Of a DNA stretch of 64,000 nt, positions 26,522 to 35,162 are shown one piece after another (within the stretch, counting starts at the first letter, position 1; every line of letters starts with the position of its first letter). The notes under the pieces were generated by a model. That model searched no databases. It saw nothing but the letters and a program-made list of their open reading frames with translations, and was not told the DNA's origin. The position numbers and the translations under genes are program-made. Source of the stretch: UBA3102 sp964413055 (GTDB taxonomy: Bacteria; Bacillota; Desulfotomaculia; Desulfotomaculales; Pelotomaculaceae); NCBI GenBank assembly GCA_964413055.1, contig CAYPRB010000008.1, forward strand, positions 62,001 to 126,000, given 5' to 3'.

Positions 26522-26803
26522 ATGGTGGAACAAATTGCAGATGTTTCCTACTTAAAGAAGCGGGTACAGGAACTTGAGGAAAGAGTTGAGCAGCTCCGGC
26601 TCAGCCGGAGAGTATTAATGAATTTAATTGAAAGAATTGAAAAAGATAAAAATAGGTTTTTAACCCGCCTGGAAAATGAAAACCGTAAGCTCCATTTGAA
26701 TAATTATCGTTATGCCCGGTGGTTGCTTCGGAAGAACCAACAAATCGTTGAACTGGAATCAAAGTTACATAACGCTATGCCACAAAATTCATCAAATATA
26801 TAA
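26522..26803 (+). CDS. Small coiled-coil protein of unknown function
   Basis: 93 residues with a clear heptad pattern (YLKKRVQELEERVEQLRLSR…) across about residues 8–60, then a basic Arg/Asn-rich stretch (NNYRYARWLLRKNQQ). It resembles small SlyX-like or cell-division coiled coils but no family is recognised. ATG 26522 has AGGTGG five bases upstream; ATG 26501 lacks an SD. A DnaA-box sequence and a terminator follow. Confidence 0.65.
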   Translation: MVEQIADVSYLKKRVQELEERVEQLRLSRRVLMNLIERIEKDKNRFLTRLENENRKLHLNNYRYARWLLRKNQQIVELESKLHNAMPQNSSNI

Positions 26804-26804
26804 G

Positions 26805-26813
26805 TTATCCACA
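26805..26813 (+). promoter_or_regulatory. Consensus DnaA box
   Basis: TTATCCACA, a perfect DnaA 9-mer, immediately after the coiled-coil gene and followed by about 70 bases of very AT-rich DNA. A single copy; chance occurrence is possible. Confidence 0.35.
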
Positions 26814-26883
26814 ATATTATACACATATTGGCAGTTATTGTTAATATTATTATATTTTGACATTATATAATTTATATCGACAT

Positions 26884-26903
26884 AGTCCCAGGGGACTTTT
26901 TTT
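26884..26903 (+). terminator. Intrinsic terminator
   Basis: AGTCC-CAGG-GGACT with seven T residues directly after the stem. Confidence 0.65.
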
Positions 26904-26976
26904 CTGGATAGAAATATCGTAAAATATCTCCTATACGTTGGGGAAAAAGCTTTCAAATTCGGTGACAGAATAGGCG

Positions 26977-27411
26977 GTGATTGCATTACGTATAGCAGTG
27001 GTCGACGGGCAGGGTGGAGGTATTGGTAAGCACATTATGGAACGATTGCGCCGGGAACTGCCGCCTGAAGAATTAGAATTACTGGCGCTGGGTACCAATG
27101 CGCTCGCTACTTCGGTAATGCTCCGGGCCGGGGCAAATGAAGGAGCTAGCGGTGAAAACGCGGTTGTTTATAATGCGGGGAAGGTGGATTTAATAGTAGG
27201 ACCGATCAGTATTTTATTACCCAATGCCATGCTGGGAGAATTATCTCCTAAAATGGCCGAGGCGCTTGCTTCCAGCAAAGCCAGGAAAATACTTTTGCCT
27301 TTAAGTCGGACAGAAATTGAAATTGTTGGCTTGAGAGCCGTTCCACTACCCCATTTGATAGAGGAATTGGTTAATAAGGTTAAAGAAATTTTAAATAGTA
27401 AAGGAAGTTAA
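26977..27411 (+). CDS. DUF3842 family protein
   Basis: 144 residues matching the DUF3842 family of Clostridia. It begins RIAVVDGQGGGIGKHIMERL, a Rossmann-like glycine-rich turn, and continues with alternating strands and helices (VDLIVGPISILLPNAM…). The function is unknown; nucleotide binding is plausible from the glycine-rich turn. The GTG 26977 start has only a moderate SD (GGTGAC). It precedes the cobalamin operon by 87 bases. Confidence 0.78.
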   Translation: MIALRIAVVDGQGGGIGKHIMERLRRELPPEELELLALGTNALATSVMLRAGANEGASGENAVVYNAGKVDLIVGPISILLPNAMLGELSPKMAEALASSKARKILLPLSRTEIEIVGLRAVPLPHLIEELVNKVKEILNSKGS

Positions 27412-27444
27412 GGGTAGTATTTTCTTAGTAAAGGATTTTATTTA

Positions 27445-27458
27445 ATATTCTAGAATAT
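27445..27458. promoter_or_regulatory. 14-bp perfect palindrome upstream of cobU
   Basis: ATATTCTAGAATAT, 41 bases before cobU. It may be a repressor site for the cobalamin operon, which has no recognisable cobalamin riboswitch in the 87-base gap. Function is inferred. Confidence 0.35.
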
Positions 27459-27498
27459 GAATATCATGTTTTTGATTAAGCTAATTTTTGGTTGGTGA

Positions 27499-28089
27499 AT
27501 GATGAAAGGAAAACTGGTTTTAGTACTGGGAGGTTCTCGTAGCGGTAAAAGTGAGTTTGCCGAGAAAATTGCCGCGCAAATGGGAGAACGGGTAATCTAC
27601 ATAGCTACTGCGGCGGTGCTTGATGATGAAATGGCAGAAAGAGTACGATTGCACCGTATTAGGAGACCTCAGCTGTGGGAAACGGTTGAGGAGGAAAAGA
27701 ATGTCCTGGCAGTATTGCAAAAGGGTCGTCAAGGGGACGTTTTTATTCTTGATTGCGTAACCATATGGCTTACCAATCTGTTGTTAGATAAGAACAATTC
27801 CAGCCCGGAAGTAAGCTTGGCGAAGAAAAAGGAATATATTTTAGAACAAGCTGTTAAACTTGCAAATACAGTGGAAACCGGATTGCATTTAATAGCAGTT
27901 TCGAATGAAGTTGGACAAGGATTGGTGCCGGAAAACTCTCTGGGCAGAGTTTTTAGAGATTTATCGGGAAAGGTTAACCAGATAATTGCGGCCAGGGCGG
28001 AACAAGTGTTTTTAACAGTTGCAGGAATTCCAGTAGATATTAAGTCTCTAGCCCCGGCCGGAATGGAGTGTTTGAACAATGGCTGCTAA
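27499..28089 (+). CDS. cobU: Adenosylcobinamide kinase / cobinamide-phosphate guanylyltransferase
   Basis: 196 residues; bifunctional enzyme that phosphorylates adenosylcobinamide and transfers GMP to give adenosyl-GDP-cobinamide. Walker A GGSRSGKSEFAE lies at the N-terminus, followed by YIATAAVLDDEM and the family segment VSNEVGQGLVPEN. The ATG pair at 27499/27502 follows TTGGTGA. It overlaps cobQ by 11 bases. Confidence 0.93.
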   Translation: MMKGKLVLVLGGSRSGKSEFAEKIAAQMGERVIYIATAAVLDDEMAERVRLHRIRRPQLWETVEEEKNVLAVLQKGRQGDVFILDCVTIWLTNLLLDKNNSSPEVSLAKKKEYILEQAVKLANTVETGLHLIAVSNEVGQGLVPENSLGRVFRDLSGKVNQIIAARAEQVFLTVAGIPVDIKSLAPAGMECLNNGC

Positions 28090-29638
28090 ATCAATTATGG
28101 TTCAGGGTACTGCTTCCCATGTTGGTAAGAGCATATTGGTAGCGGCCTTATGCCGTATTTTTGTTCAGGACGGTTACCGGGTGGCACCTTTTAAGTCACA
28201 AAACATGGCCCTGAATTCATTTGTTACCAAAGATGGAGGTGAGATGGGCCGTGCCCAGGTTGTGCAGGCTGAAGCGGCAGGTATAGAGCCATCTGTAGAC
28301 ATGAATCCAATCCTGCTCAAACCGTATGGTCATGCTTCATCGCAGGTAATAGTTCTTGGAAGGCCCATAGGCAATTTTTCTGCACAACAATATCATAACC
28401 AATATGCGCCGGGTTCAATTGAGATAATAAACAAAGCTTTAAACCGCCTTTACGACGCCTACGATTTGGTCGTAATCGAAGGTGCCGGCAGTCCTGCCGA
28501 GGTAAACCTTCAGGATAATGAAATTGTTAATATGTTTATCGCAAGGACGGCTAACGCTCCGGTAATATTAATTGCGGATGTAGATAAAGGGGGAGCCCTG
28601 GCAGCCGTAGTCGGCACTTTGGAATTGATTCCTCCTGAAGACCGGAAACGGGTTGCCGGGATAATTATAAATAAATTTCGCGGTGATCTGAACCTGTTTA
28701 AGCCTGCGGTGGATTTTCTTGAGCAAAAGACCGGAAAACCGGTTTTGGGAGTGGTACCTTATTTTAAAGATTTACGCATTCAGGAAGAGGATACGGTCCC
28801 TGAGGATAGAAGCAGGGCCATGCTGGTAGAAGAACGCGGGGGTTGGGTGGATATTGCCGTGGTCCATTTGCCGCACATCTCTAACTTTACTGATTTTGAT
28901 CCATTGGAAGATGAACCTGATGTCAAACTTCGTTATGTTGACAGCGTAAATAGATTGCGTGAACCGGATTTGATTATTTTGCCGGGCAGCAAAAATACCA
29001 TGGAAGATTTGACTTTTCTCTACCGTTCTGGTTTGGCGGAACAAATCGTTGAGTTTTCACGTTCAGGAAAACCGGTAATCGGTATTTGCGGCGGTTACCA
29101 AATGCTAGGAAAAGAATTATTTGATACTCATCAAACTGTATCAAAATTTCCAAGAATAGAAGGCTTGGGACTACTGGACATAACAACTGTTTTTTCTTTA
29201 GAAAAGGTAACTAATCAAGTAGAAGCTTGCTTGCATGGAACCGGCTTACTTTTCAAAGGGCTTCAGGATATTAAGTTTACCGGGTATGAGATTCATATGG
29301 GCAAGACCGAGCTGGAGCAAGGTGTTAGTCATGCTGTTAATATTTTAAGGAGATCAGGTCAGGAAATGTCTTTTCCGGACGGTGCCGTCAGTCGGGATGG
29401 TTTAGTATGCGGTACTTATGTTCACGGTATTTTTGATGATGATTGTTTACGAAGACATGTTATCAATGTTTTACGCCAGAGAAAAGGGTTAGACCCTCTT
29501 TCGGCCACGGGTGCAATTTCGGTAATGGAGCAGCGCAATAGGGATTTTGATAAACTGGCCGCTCTGGTACGAAACAGTGTGCATATGGAGCAAATATATG
29601 GCTTGTTGGGGCTTGAAGGCTGTAAAAAAGGAAGGTAG
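28079..29638 (+). CDS. cobQ: Cobyric acid synthase
   Basis: 519 residues; a glutamine-dependent amidotransferase that amidates four side chains of adenosylcobyrinic a,c-diamide. The N-terminal dethiobiotin-synthetase-like ATPase starts MVQGTASHVGKSILV; the C-terminal class-I-like glutaminase has the nucleophile region GICGGYQMLGKE and the late histidine in TYVHGIFDDD. The start overlaps cobU, indicating coupling. Confidence 0.95.
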   Translation: MAAKSIMVQGTASHVGKSILVAALCRIFVQDGYRVAPFKSQNMALNSFVTKDGGEMGRAQVVQAEAAGIEPSVDMNPILLKPYGHASSQVIVLGRPIGNFSAQQYHNQYAPGSIEIINKALNRLYDAYDLVVIEGAGSPAEVNLQDNEIVNMFIARTANAPVILIADVDKGGALAAVVGTLELIPPEDRKRVAGIIINKFRGDLNLFKPAVDFLEQKTGKPVLGVVPYFKDLRIQEEDTVPEDRSRAMLVEERGGWVDIAVVHLPHISNFTDFDPLEDEPDVKLRYVDSVNRLREPDLIILPGSKNTMEDLTFLYRSGLAEQIVEFSRSGKPVIGICGGYQMLGKELFDTHQTVSKFPRIEGLGLLDITTVFSLEKVTNQVEACLHGTGLLFKGLQDIKFTGYEIHMGKTELEQGVSHAVNILRRSGQEMSFPDGAVSRDGLVCGTYVHGIFDDDCLRRHVINVLRQRKGLDPLSATGAISVMEQRNRDFDKLAALVRNSVHMEQIYGLLGLEGCKKGR

Positions 29639-29644
29639 GCTTTA

Positions 29645-30619
29645 ATGTCGATGGATATTGGAGCATATATTTTCATAGCCTGCCTGGTTGATTTATTAGT
29701 GGGGGACCCGCGTATAATTCCTCACCCGGTAGTATTAATGGGAAAGACAATTGAAATCCTGGAGGGTTTATTGAGACGTATTACCGGTAGTCCTGCCGGC
29801 TTGCGTGCGGCAGGTGTATTTATGGTTGCCATATTGGTGGGAGGTAGTTGGATATTAACTTATTTATTACTACTGGGAGCATTTCAGGTAAACTACTGGC
29901 TGGGGGTTGTCCTGACGGTCTGGCTTATTTCGACCACTATAGCCGCGCGGGGATTGGCCGTTGCCGCAAAGGAAATATATAATTTGCTTTTGGCAGGTAA
30001 TCTAACCGAGGCGCGCCGGAAGGTTGGTTGGATTGTGAGCAGGGATACCAATAATATGAACGCAAAAGATGTAACGAGAGCCACAGTTGAGACTGTGGCT
30101 GAGAATATTGTGGATGGAATTGTCGCCCCCGTTTTTTATGCTTTCATCGGAGGTGCTCCGTTGGCAATGGCTTACCGTGCCGCTAATACTCTTGATTCTA
30201 TGGTTGGTTATAAAAACGAGAAATATATTGATTTCGGGATGGCTTCTGCCCGCTTAGACGATTTAGTTAATTATATTCCGGCACGTTTAACGGGGATGCT
30301 GCTATTGCTGGCCGCTTTTTTAACCAGGAAGAATCCCGGGAGAGTGATATCTGCTATTCTTCAAGATGCTTCCCGGCATCCCAGTCCTAACGGTGGAATT
30401 CCTGAAGCAGCTGTAGCCGGAGCGCTTGGAATAAGGCTGGGAGGTTTAAATTATTATCATGGGCGGGAGTCTTTTCGACCTTACCTGGGGAAAGAACTGA
30501 AACCCCTGGAACCATATCATATAAGCCAGGTTGTAAATCTAATGTATGTTACTTTCGGATTGATGGTTGTGACTGGTTTATTAATTATGAATATTTTACA
30601 TAAAGGCTTTTTTTTATAG
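29645..30619 (+). CDS. cbiB: Adenosylcobinamide-phosphate synthase
   Basis: 324 residues, membrane-bound (several hydrophobic helices). It attaches (R)-1-amino-2-propanol phosphate to adenosylcobyric acid. Family patterns include DLLVGDPRIIPHPVVLMG, SRDTNNMNAKDVTRATVETVAENIVDG and HPSPNGGIPEAA. It lies six bases after cobQ. The start could be ATG 29645 or 29651; GGAAGG precedes both. Confidence 0.93.
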   Translation: MSMDIGAYIFIACLVDLLVGDPRIIPHPVVLMGKTIEILEGLLRRITGSPAGLRAAGVFMVAILVGGSWILTYLLLLGAFQVNYWLGVVLTVWLISTTIAARGLAVAAKEIYNLLLAGNLTEARRKVGWIVSRDTNNMNAKDVTRATVETVAENIVDGIVAPVFYAFIGGAPLAMAYRAANTLDSMVGYKNEKYIDFGMASARLDDLVNYIPARLTGMLLLLAAFLTRKNPGRVISAILQDASRHPSPNGGIPEAAVAGALGIRLGGLNYYHGRESFRPYLGKELKPLEPYHISQVVNLMYVTFGLMVVTGLLIMNILHKGFFL

Positions 30620-30644
30620 AAATCAAAATTAAGGAGCCCGAATT

Positions 30645-31391
30645 TTGAAAAGTTTTGTGTATGCTTTATATCAGTTGACCAGGTTGCCTTTACCGCAATT
30701 AAGTTTTAATGAGAGTGTCTATGGCCGGTCGACCAGGTTTTTCCCTGTAGTAGGTTTTTTATTGGGAGCGGTACTGGCGCTTTTGGTGTGGACAGTGAAT
30801 TTTATTTTTCCGTTTCAGGTGTTGTCTGCCTTTTTAATTGTGGCCATGGTGGTTCTTACCGGTGGTATCCACCTGGACGGATTTATGGACAGTATTGACG
30901 GTTTGTTTAGCGGCAGGCCGGCAGAAAAGAAGCTTGAAATTATGAGAGACAGCAGGGTTGGCGCATTTGGGGTCATAGGTGTTGTTTGTCTTCTTTTATT
31001 GAAGTATAATCTTTTTCTGGGAATGTCCGTTGCAGCTTTGATAAAAATACTTCCCGTGGTTCTAGCTTTGAGCCGTTGGTGTATGACCCTGGCAATTGCG
31101 TTTTTTCCATATGCCAGGCCGGAAGGCCTGGGCAAAGTTTATGTTTGCCATACCGGTACCAAGGAACTGCTATGGTCTACTGTTTTTGCAGCCGTTATAA
31201 CGGGTGCTTTTTTAGGCTTACAGGGATTGTGGTTAATGTTATCAGGAGGTTTTTTAACTTATCTCTTAGGAAAGAAAATCACCGGTGAATTGGGTGGTCT
31301 TTCCGGTGATATTTACGGTTTGATAAATGAATTGCTTGAAGTGTTTTTTATCGCTGCCGCATATCCTCTTCTTTTGACGGCAGTGCCTTAA
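30645..31391 (+). CDS. cobS: Adenosylcobinamide-GDP ribazoletransferase
   Basis: 248 residues, polytopic membrane protein performing the last joining step of cobalamin synthesis (adenosyl-GDP-cobinamide with alpha-ribazole or its phosphate). The conserved segment HLDGFMDSIDGLFSG followed by MRDSRVGAFGVIG is present. TTG start with AAGGAG eight bases upstream. Confidence 0.93.
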   Translation: MKSFVYALYQLTRLPLPQLSFNESVYGRSTRFFPVVGFLLGAVLALLVWTVNFIFPFQVLSAFLIVAMVVLTGGIHLDGFMDSIDGLFSGRPAEKKLEIMRDSRVGAFGVIGVVCLLLLKYNLFLGMSVAALIKILPVVLALSRWCMTLAIAFFPYARPEGLGKVYVCHTGTKELLWSTVFAAVITGAFLGLQGLWLMLSGGFLTYLLGKKITGELGGLSGDIYGLINELLEVFFIAAAYPLLLTAVP

Positions 31392-31427
31392 AATAATTAG
31401 GATTTTCCTTAGGGAGGAGTTTTAATT

Positions 31428-32519
31428 TTGCAGCAGTTAGAACGCTTTCACGGGGGTAATTTAAACCGTGCTTCTTTAAAATACGGATTACCAAAAGAGG
31501 AAATCATAGATTTTAGTGCCAATATCAATCCCCTTGGTCCGTCAAAAGAAGTTACTACGGCATTAAAAAATAATCTGGATTTAATCAGCAGATACCCCGA
31601 TCCTGACTGTAATGAACTGAAAACTGCACTGTCTTTTTATCTCGGAGTTCATGAAAAAAACATTTTAATGGGGAACGGGGCGGCGGAATTGATTTACCTG
31701 TTTATACGTGTTGCAGGTTTTAGGCAGGCGTTAATACCAGTGCCCACTTTTAGTGAGTACAGTCTAGCGGTTTTGAGCCAGGGAGGCGAAGTGCTTAAAA
31801 TTAATATGCACGAGAAAGACGGTTTTAATCTGCCTGTAGATAGAATTATAGACCATTTTTCCCCTGGAAAGCTGCTCTTCCTTTGCAATCCCAATAATCC
31901 TACCGGGCGGGTAGTAAATGGAAGAGTGATGCGATTAATTCTTAAGGAGGCTTTATCTCGTGGGGTTTTTGTTCTGGTAGACGAAGCTTTTATGGATTTT
32001 ATGTCATACCGGAATTATTTTTCCGTTATGTCTCTCGCAGAAAAGCAACCTAACCTGGCAGTGCTTTATTCAATGACTAAATTTTTTGGTATTCCCGGTT
32101 TACGGCTTGGAGCTATGGTTGCAAACGAAGAACTAGTGGAAAAAATGAAGATAGCAAAAGATCCTTGGAATGTAAACATTTTGGCACAAGTGGCAGGGAT
32201 GGCAGGTTTAAGGGACGGGGTTTATATGGAAAATACCAGGCGGCTGGTAAAAAGGGAGAGAAAATTTCTTTATCGAGGGCTCAATGGTATTGCCGGATTA
32301 AGGCCTTTTCCTGGAGCGGCAAATTTCCTTCTCGTAAAGATTGTCCGGGCCGGGATGAATTCCCAAGAACTAACGGATCTTATCGGGAGGCGTGGTATGT
32401 TGTTGAGGGATTGTTATGGATTTTCCGGTTTAGAAGGTCATTTCATCAGGTTAGCGGTTAAAAACCGGTTGGAAAATAAAAAAATACTTTTGGCACTAAA
32501 GTCCGTATTGGAGGGATAA
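31428..32519 (+). CDS. cobD: Threonine-phosphate decarboxylase (CobD), HisC-like
   Basis: 363 residues of PLP fold-type I. It makes (R)-1-amino-2-propanol phosphate for CbiB. Motifs: SANINPLGPS, GNGAAELIYLFIR, CNPNNPTGR and the PLP lysine in SMTKFFGIPGLRLG. Sequence alone is close to HisC, but its place in the cobalamin operon supports CobD. TTG start with AGGGAGGAG upstream. Confidence 0.87.
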   Translation: MQQLERFHGGNLNRASLKYGLPKEEIIDFSANINPLGPSKEVTTALKNNLDLISRYPDPDCNELKTALSFYLGVHEKNILMGNGAAELIYLFIRVAGFRQALIPVPTFSEYSLAVLSQGGEVLKINMHEKDGFNLPVDRIIDHFSPGKLLFLCNPNNPTGRVVNGRVMRLILKEALSRGVFVLVDEAFMDFMSYRNYFSVMSLAEKQPNLAVLYSMTKFFGIPGLRLGAMVANEELVEKMKIAKDPWNVNILAQVAGMAGLRDGVYMENTRRLVKRERKFLYRGLNGIAGLRPFPGAANFLLVKIVRAGMNSQELTDLIGRRGMLLRDCYGFSGLEGHFIRLAVKNRLENKKILLALKSVLEG

Positions 32520-32524
32520 TACAT

Positions 32525-33187
32525 ATGAGTTGCCGTATTTACCTGGTCAGGCATGGAGAAACAGAATGGAACGCGTTAATGAAATATCAAGGCCAAACAG
32601 ATATTCCATTATCTGATCGCGGGCGCAGGCAGGCGGAGCTTATCGGCAAACGTTTGGCCGGTGAGAAAATTCAAGGGATTTATGCAAGCGATCTTGTCAG
32701 GGCGTATGAAACCGCTACTATTATTTCGACGCACCATGATTTGAGGGTGGATACGGTTCGGGACTTAAGAGAACTTGATTTTGGTGCTTGGGAAGGATTG
32801 ACACAGAAAGAATTGAAAGCAACATTTGCCAATGAGATAAGACAATGGTGGGAAAACCCACTTTCAAACAGAATACCGGGGGGGGAATCCCTGAACGAAA
32901 TGGTAGAAAGAAGCGTTAGAGTAATAAAAAATCTTGTGGTAAAGCATGCCGGGGGAAATGTAGTAGTGGTAACTCATGGTGGCGTTATTAGGAGTATCGT
33001 AATTTCAGTATTGGAAATGGATTTAAATAAATACTGGCGTTTTCGTTTAGATAACGCTTGTCTTAACATTATTGATTTTCCTGTATGGGAGAAAGGTATT
33101 CTTGTGCTTTTTAACGATTGTGCCCACTTAAATTTTTCAATTAACTGGTCAATAAATGATAAAAATTTTCTTTATCATCAACAGTAA
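32525..33187 (+). CDS. cobC: Histidine phosphatase, probable alpha-ribazole phosphatase
   Basis: 220 residues of the phosphoglycerate-mutase-like superfamily. The phosphohistidine motif is LVRHGETEWN at the N-terminus, with ELDFGAWEG and the second catalytic histidine in VVTHGGVIRS. Family members in cobalamin operons remove phosphate from alpha-ribazole phosphate or cobalamin phosphate; operon position supports that role. Last gene of the cob operon. Confidence 0.85.
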   Translation: MSCRIYLVRHGETEWNALMKYQGQTDIPLSDRGRRQAELIGKRLAGEKIQGIYASDLVRAYETATIISTHHDLRVDTVRDLRELDFGAWEGLTQKELKATFANEIRQWWENPLSNRIPGGESLNEMVERSVRVIKNLVVKHAGGNVVVVTHGGVIRSIVISVLEMDLNKYWRFRLDNACLNIIDFPVWEKGILVLFNDCAHLNFSINWSINDKNFLYHQQ

Positions 33188-33252
33188 TAAATATGCATGG
33201 AACAATCTTTGCCGGAGAAAATACAAACATAATAGTAAAGAGGAGTGTTGTT

Positions 33253-33480
33253 ATGGAAGAAAATGTTTTTTCAAGCCGGGTTCCCTGGAGCAAAGAACCC
33301 AGTTTAAAAGAAATAGCGCATGAGGTGGGTGTGGATTTCGATAGTTTTATTGACAGTCTTAGAGAAAATAAAAGCGATTTAGAAATGGCGGAAGAATTCG
33401 ATGTTTCAGAAAAGTTGATTTATCATTTAAGAGATCATTTTTATTCTCACGGAGTACATTCAATTATGGGGCAGGATTAG
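33253..33480 (+). CDS. Small helix-turn-helix protein
   Basis: 75 residues. The C-terminal half reads as a helix-turn-helix (DLEMAEEFDVSEKLIYHLRDHF) like sigma-70 region 4 or a resolvase HTH; the N-terminal SLKEIAHEVGVDFDSFIDSL is also helical. It may bind DNA; no regulatory target is evident. ATG 33253 has GAGGAG upstream, whereas ATG 33193 has none. The terminator overlaps its stop codon. Confidence 0.72.
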   Translation: MEENVFSSRVPWSKEPSLKEIAHEVGVDFDSFIDSLRENKSDLEMAEEFDVSEKLIYHLRDHFYSHGVHSIMGQD

Positions 33481-33507
33481 GAGGTTAAAATAACCTCCTA
33501 ATTTTTT
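33478..33507 (+). terminator. Intrinsic terminator after the small HTH gene
   Basis: TAGGAGGTTA / TAACCTCCTA perfect 10-bp stem with a three-base loop and ATTTTTT; the stop codon is part of the stem. Confidence 0.9.
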
Positions 33508-33587
33508 ACATGTCATTAGTTTAATAATAAACAAGCATTATTTACCTTTTATTGGCTTAAATTACTTGTGCATGTCCGGAACTCCTG

Positions 33588-33596
33588 TGTTATAAT
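33588..33596 (+). promoter_or_regulatory. Extended -10 promoter for guaB
   Basis: TGTTATAAT, 50 bases before the TTG start; the nearest -35 candidate TTGTGC (33566) has a 19-base spacer. Confidence 0.55.
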
Positions 33597-33645
33597 TAAG
33601 AAATATAAATCTTGCCCGTATTATATGATGAGGGGTGAATTACGT

Positions 33646-35106
33646 TTGGATCTGCAAAAATTTGGCGGTGAGGGTCTTACGTTTGATGATGTTATGGTTG
33701 TCCCGGCAGTTTCAGAAGTTTTGCCAAGGGATGTTGATATTAAAACTAATCTTACCAGAAATATCAAGCTAAACATTCCCATAATGAGTGCCGGCATGGA
33801 TACTGTTACCGAATCAAGGATGGCTATTGCCATGGCCAGGGAGGGCGGAATTGGCGTTATTCATAAGAATATGTCAATAGAATGCCAAGCGCTAGAAGTT
33901 GACCGGGTTAAACGTTCGGAACACGGTGTAATATCGGATCCAATTTATCTTGCACCTGATAATCAAGTGCATGAAGCACTGGTTTTAATGGAGCGGTATA
34001 GAATTTCCGGTGTGCCTGTTACCGTAAAAGGAAAACTGGTAGGTATACTTACCAACCGGGATCTACGTTTTGAACGTGATTTTACGAAAAAAATTGGCGA
34101 AGTTATGACCAAAGATAATCTGATCACTGCTCCCGTAGGTACTAATCTAGAACAAGCCCAGGATATATTACAGCAATATAAGATAGAGAAGTTGCCGATA
34201 GTCGACAATGACTTTAACCTGCGTGGGTTAATTACTATTAAGGATATTGAAAAAACTCGCCAGTATCCTAATTCAGCAAAAGATGAACAGGGTTGTCTGG
34301 TAGTCGCAGCAGCCGTTGGCGTTACCACTGATACCATGGAGCGGGTAGAAGCGCTGGTAAAAGCCAACGTGGATGTTATTGTGGTAGACACCGCTCATGG
34401 CCATTCTAAAGATGTAATGGATGCGGTTGCAAAAATTAAGGAAAAATATGCGGATGTTGCCTTAATTGCTGGTAATGTGGGTACTGCCGCCGGCACCAGA
34501 GATTTGATCAAGGCCGGTGCAGATGCGGTAAAAGTAGGCATAGGGCCTGGGTCTATTTGCACCACCAGAGTTGTTGCCGGAGTCGGTATTCCCCAAATCA
34601 CCGCAATATATAATTGTACCCAGGAAGCAGCGGGATATGGGGTTCCGGTTGTTGCTGACGGTGGTGTAAAATATTCAGGGGATATTACCAAGGCAGTTGC
34701 TGCTGGAGCAGATGTGGTGATGCTGGGCAGTATTCTGGCAGGCACCGAGGAAAGTCCCGGAGATATAGAGATTTACCAGGGTCGCAGTTACAAGGTGTAT
34801 CGGGGCATGGGATCTTTGGGTGCCATGAGAGAAGGAAGTAAGGACCGTTATTTTCAAGAAATGGAGGACGAAAAAAAGTTGGTACCGGAAGGTGTAGAAG
34901 GAAGGGTTCCCTTTAAAGGTTCTTTATCCGATACAATTTATCAATTAATTGGCGGTTTGAGAGCAGGAATGGGTTATGCCGGCAGTCGGGATATTCCGGA
35001 ACTTAAAAAGGCCACTTTTATCCGCTGTACTGCTGCCGGTTTAAAGGAAAGTCATCCCCATGATGTAGCTATTACCAAAGAGGCTCCCAATTACAGCCTG
35101 AGATAA
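33646..35106 (+). CDS. guaB: Inosine-5'-monophosphate dehydrogenase
   Basis: 486 residues, the standard IMPDH length; converts IMP to XMP with NAD+, the committed step of GMP synthesis. The TIM barrel is interrupted by a pair of CBS domains (about residues 95–210). The catalytic cysteine lies in GIGPGSICTTR, and MAREGGIGVIHKN and ADGGVKYSGD are conserved. TTG 33646 is preferred: AGGGGTGA is properly spaced and the product starts MDLQKFGGEGLTFDDV; the frame's earlier start 33568 precedes the promoter. Confidence 0.95.
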   Translation: MDLQKFGGEGLTFDDVMVVPAVSEVLPRDVDIKTNLTRNIKLNIPIMSAGMDTVTESRMAIAMAREGGIGVIHKNMSIECQALEVDRVKRSEHGVISDPIYLAPDNQVHEALVLMERYRISGVPVTVKGKLVGILTNRDLRFERDFTKKIGEVMTKDNLITAPVGTNLEQAQDILQQYKIEKLPIVDNDFNLRGLITIKDIEKTRQYPNSAKDEQGCLVVAAAVGVTTDTMERVEALVKANVDVIVVDTAHGHSKDVMDAVAKIKEKYADVALIAGNVGTAAGTRDLIKAGADAVKVGIGPGSICTTRVVAGVGIPQITAIYNCTQEAAGYGVPVVADGGVKYSGDITKAVAAGADVVMLGSILAGTEESPGDIEIYQGRSYKVYRGMGSLGAMREGSKDRYFQEMEDEKKLVPEGVEGRVPFKGSLSDTIYQLIGGLRAGMGYAGSRDIPELKKATFIRCTAAGLKESHPHDVAITKEAPNYSLR

Positions 35107-35111
35107 TAACA

Positions 35112-35160
35112 GCCTGCAAATTCTGGGTACTCCAGAAAATTTGCAGGCGATTATTTTTTT
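35112..35160 (+). terminator. Intrinsic terminator after guaB
   Basis: GCCTGCAAATTCTGG pairs with CCAGAAAATTTGCAGGC (one bulge) around a short loop, then ATTATTTTTTT. Confidence 0.9.
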
Positions 35161-35162
35161 CA

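Noticed and set aside
27412..27498. Cobalamin riboswitch upstream of cobU
   Set aside because: The gap is only 87 bases and contains no B12-box-like sequence; too short for the element.
32165..32461. 98-residue ORF inside cobD
   Set aside because: Frame-shifted shadow of a PLP enzyme gene with intact motifs in the main frame.
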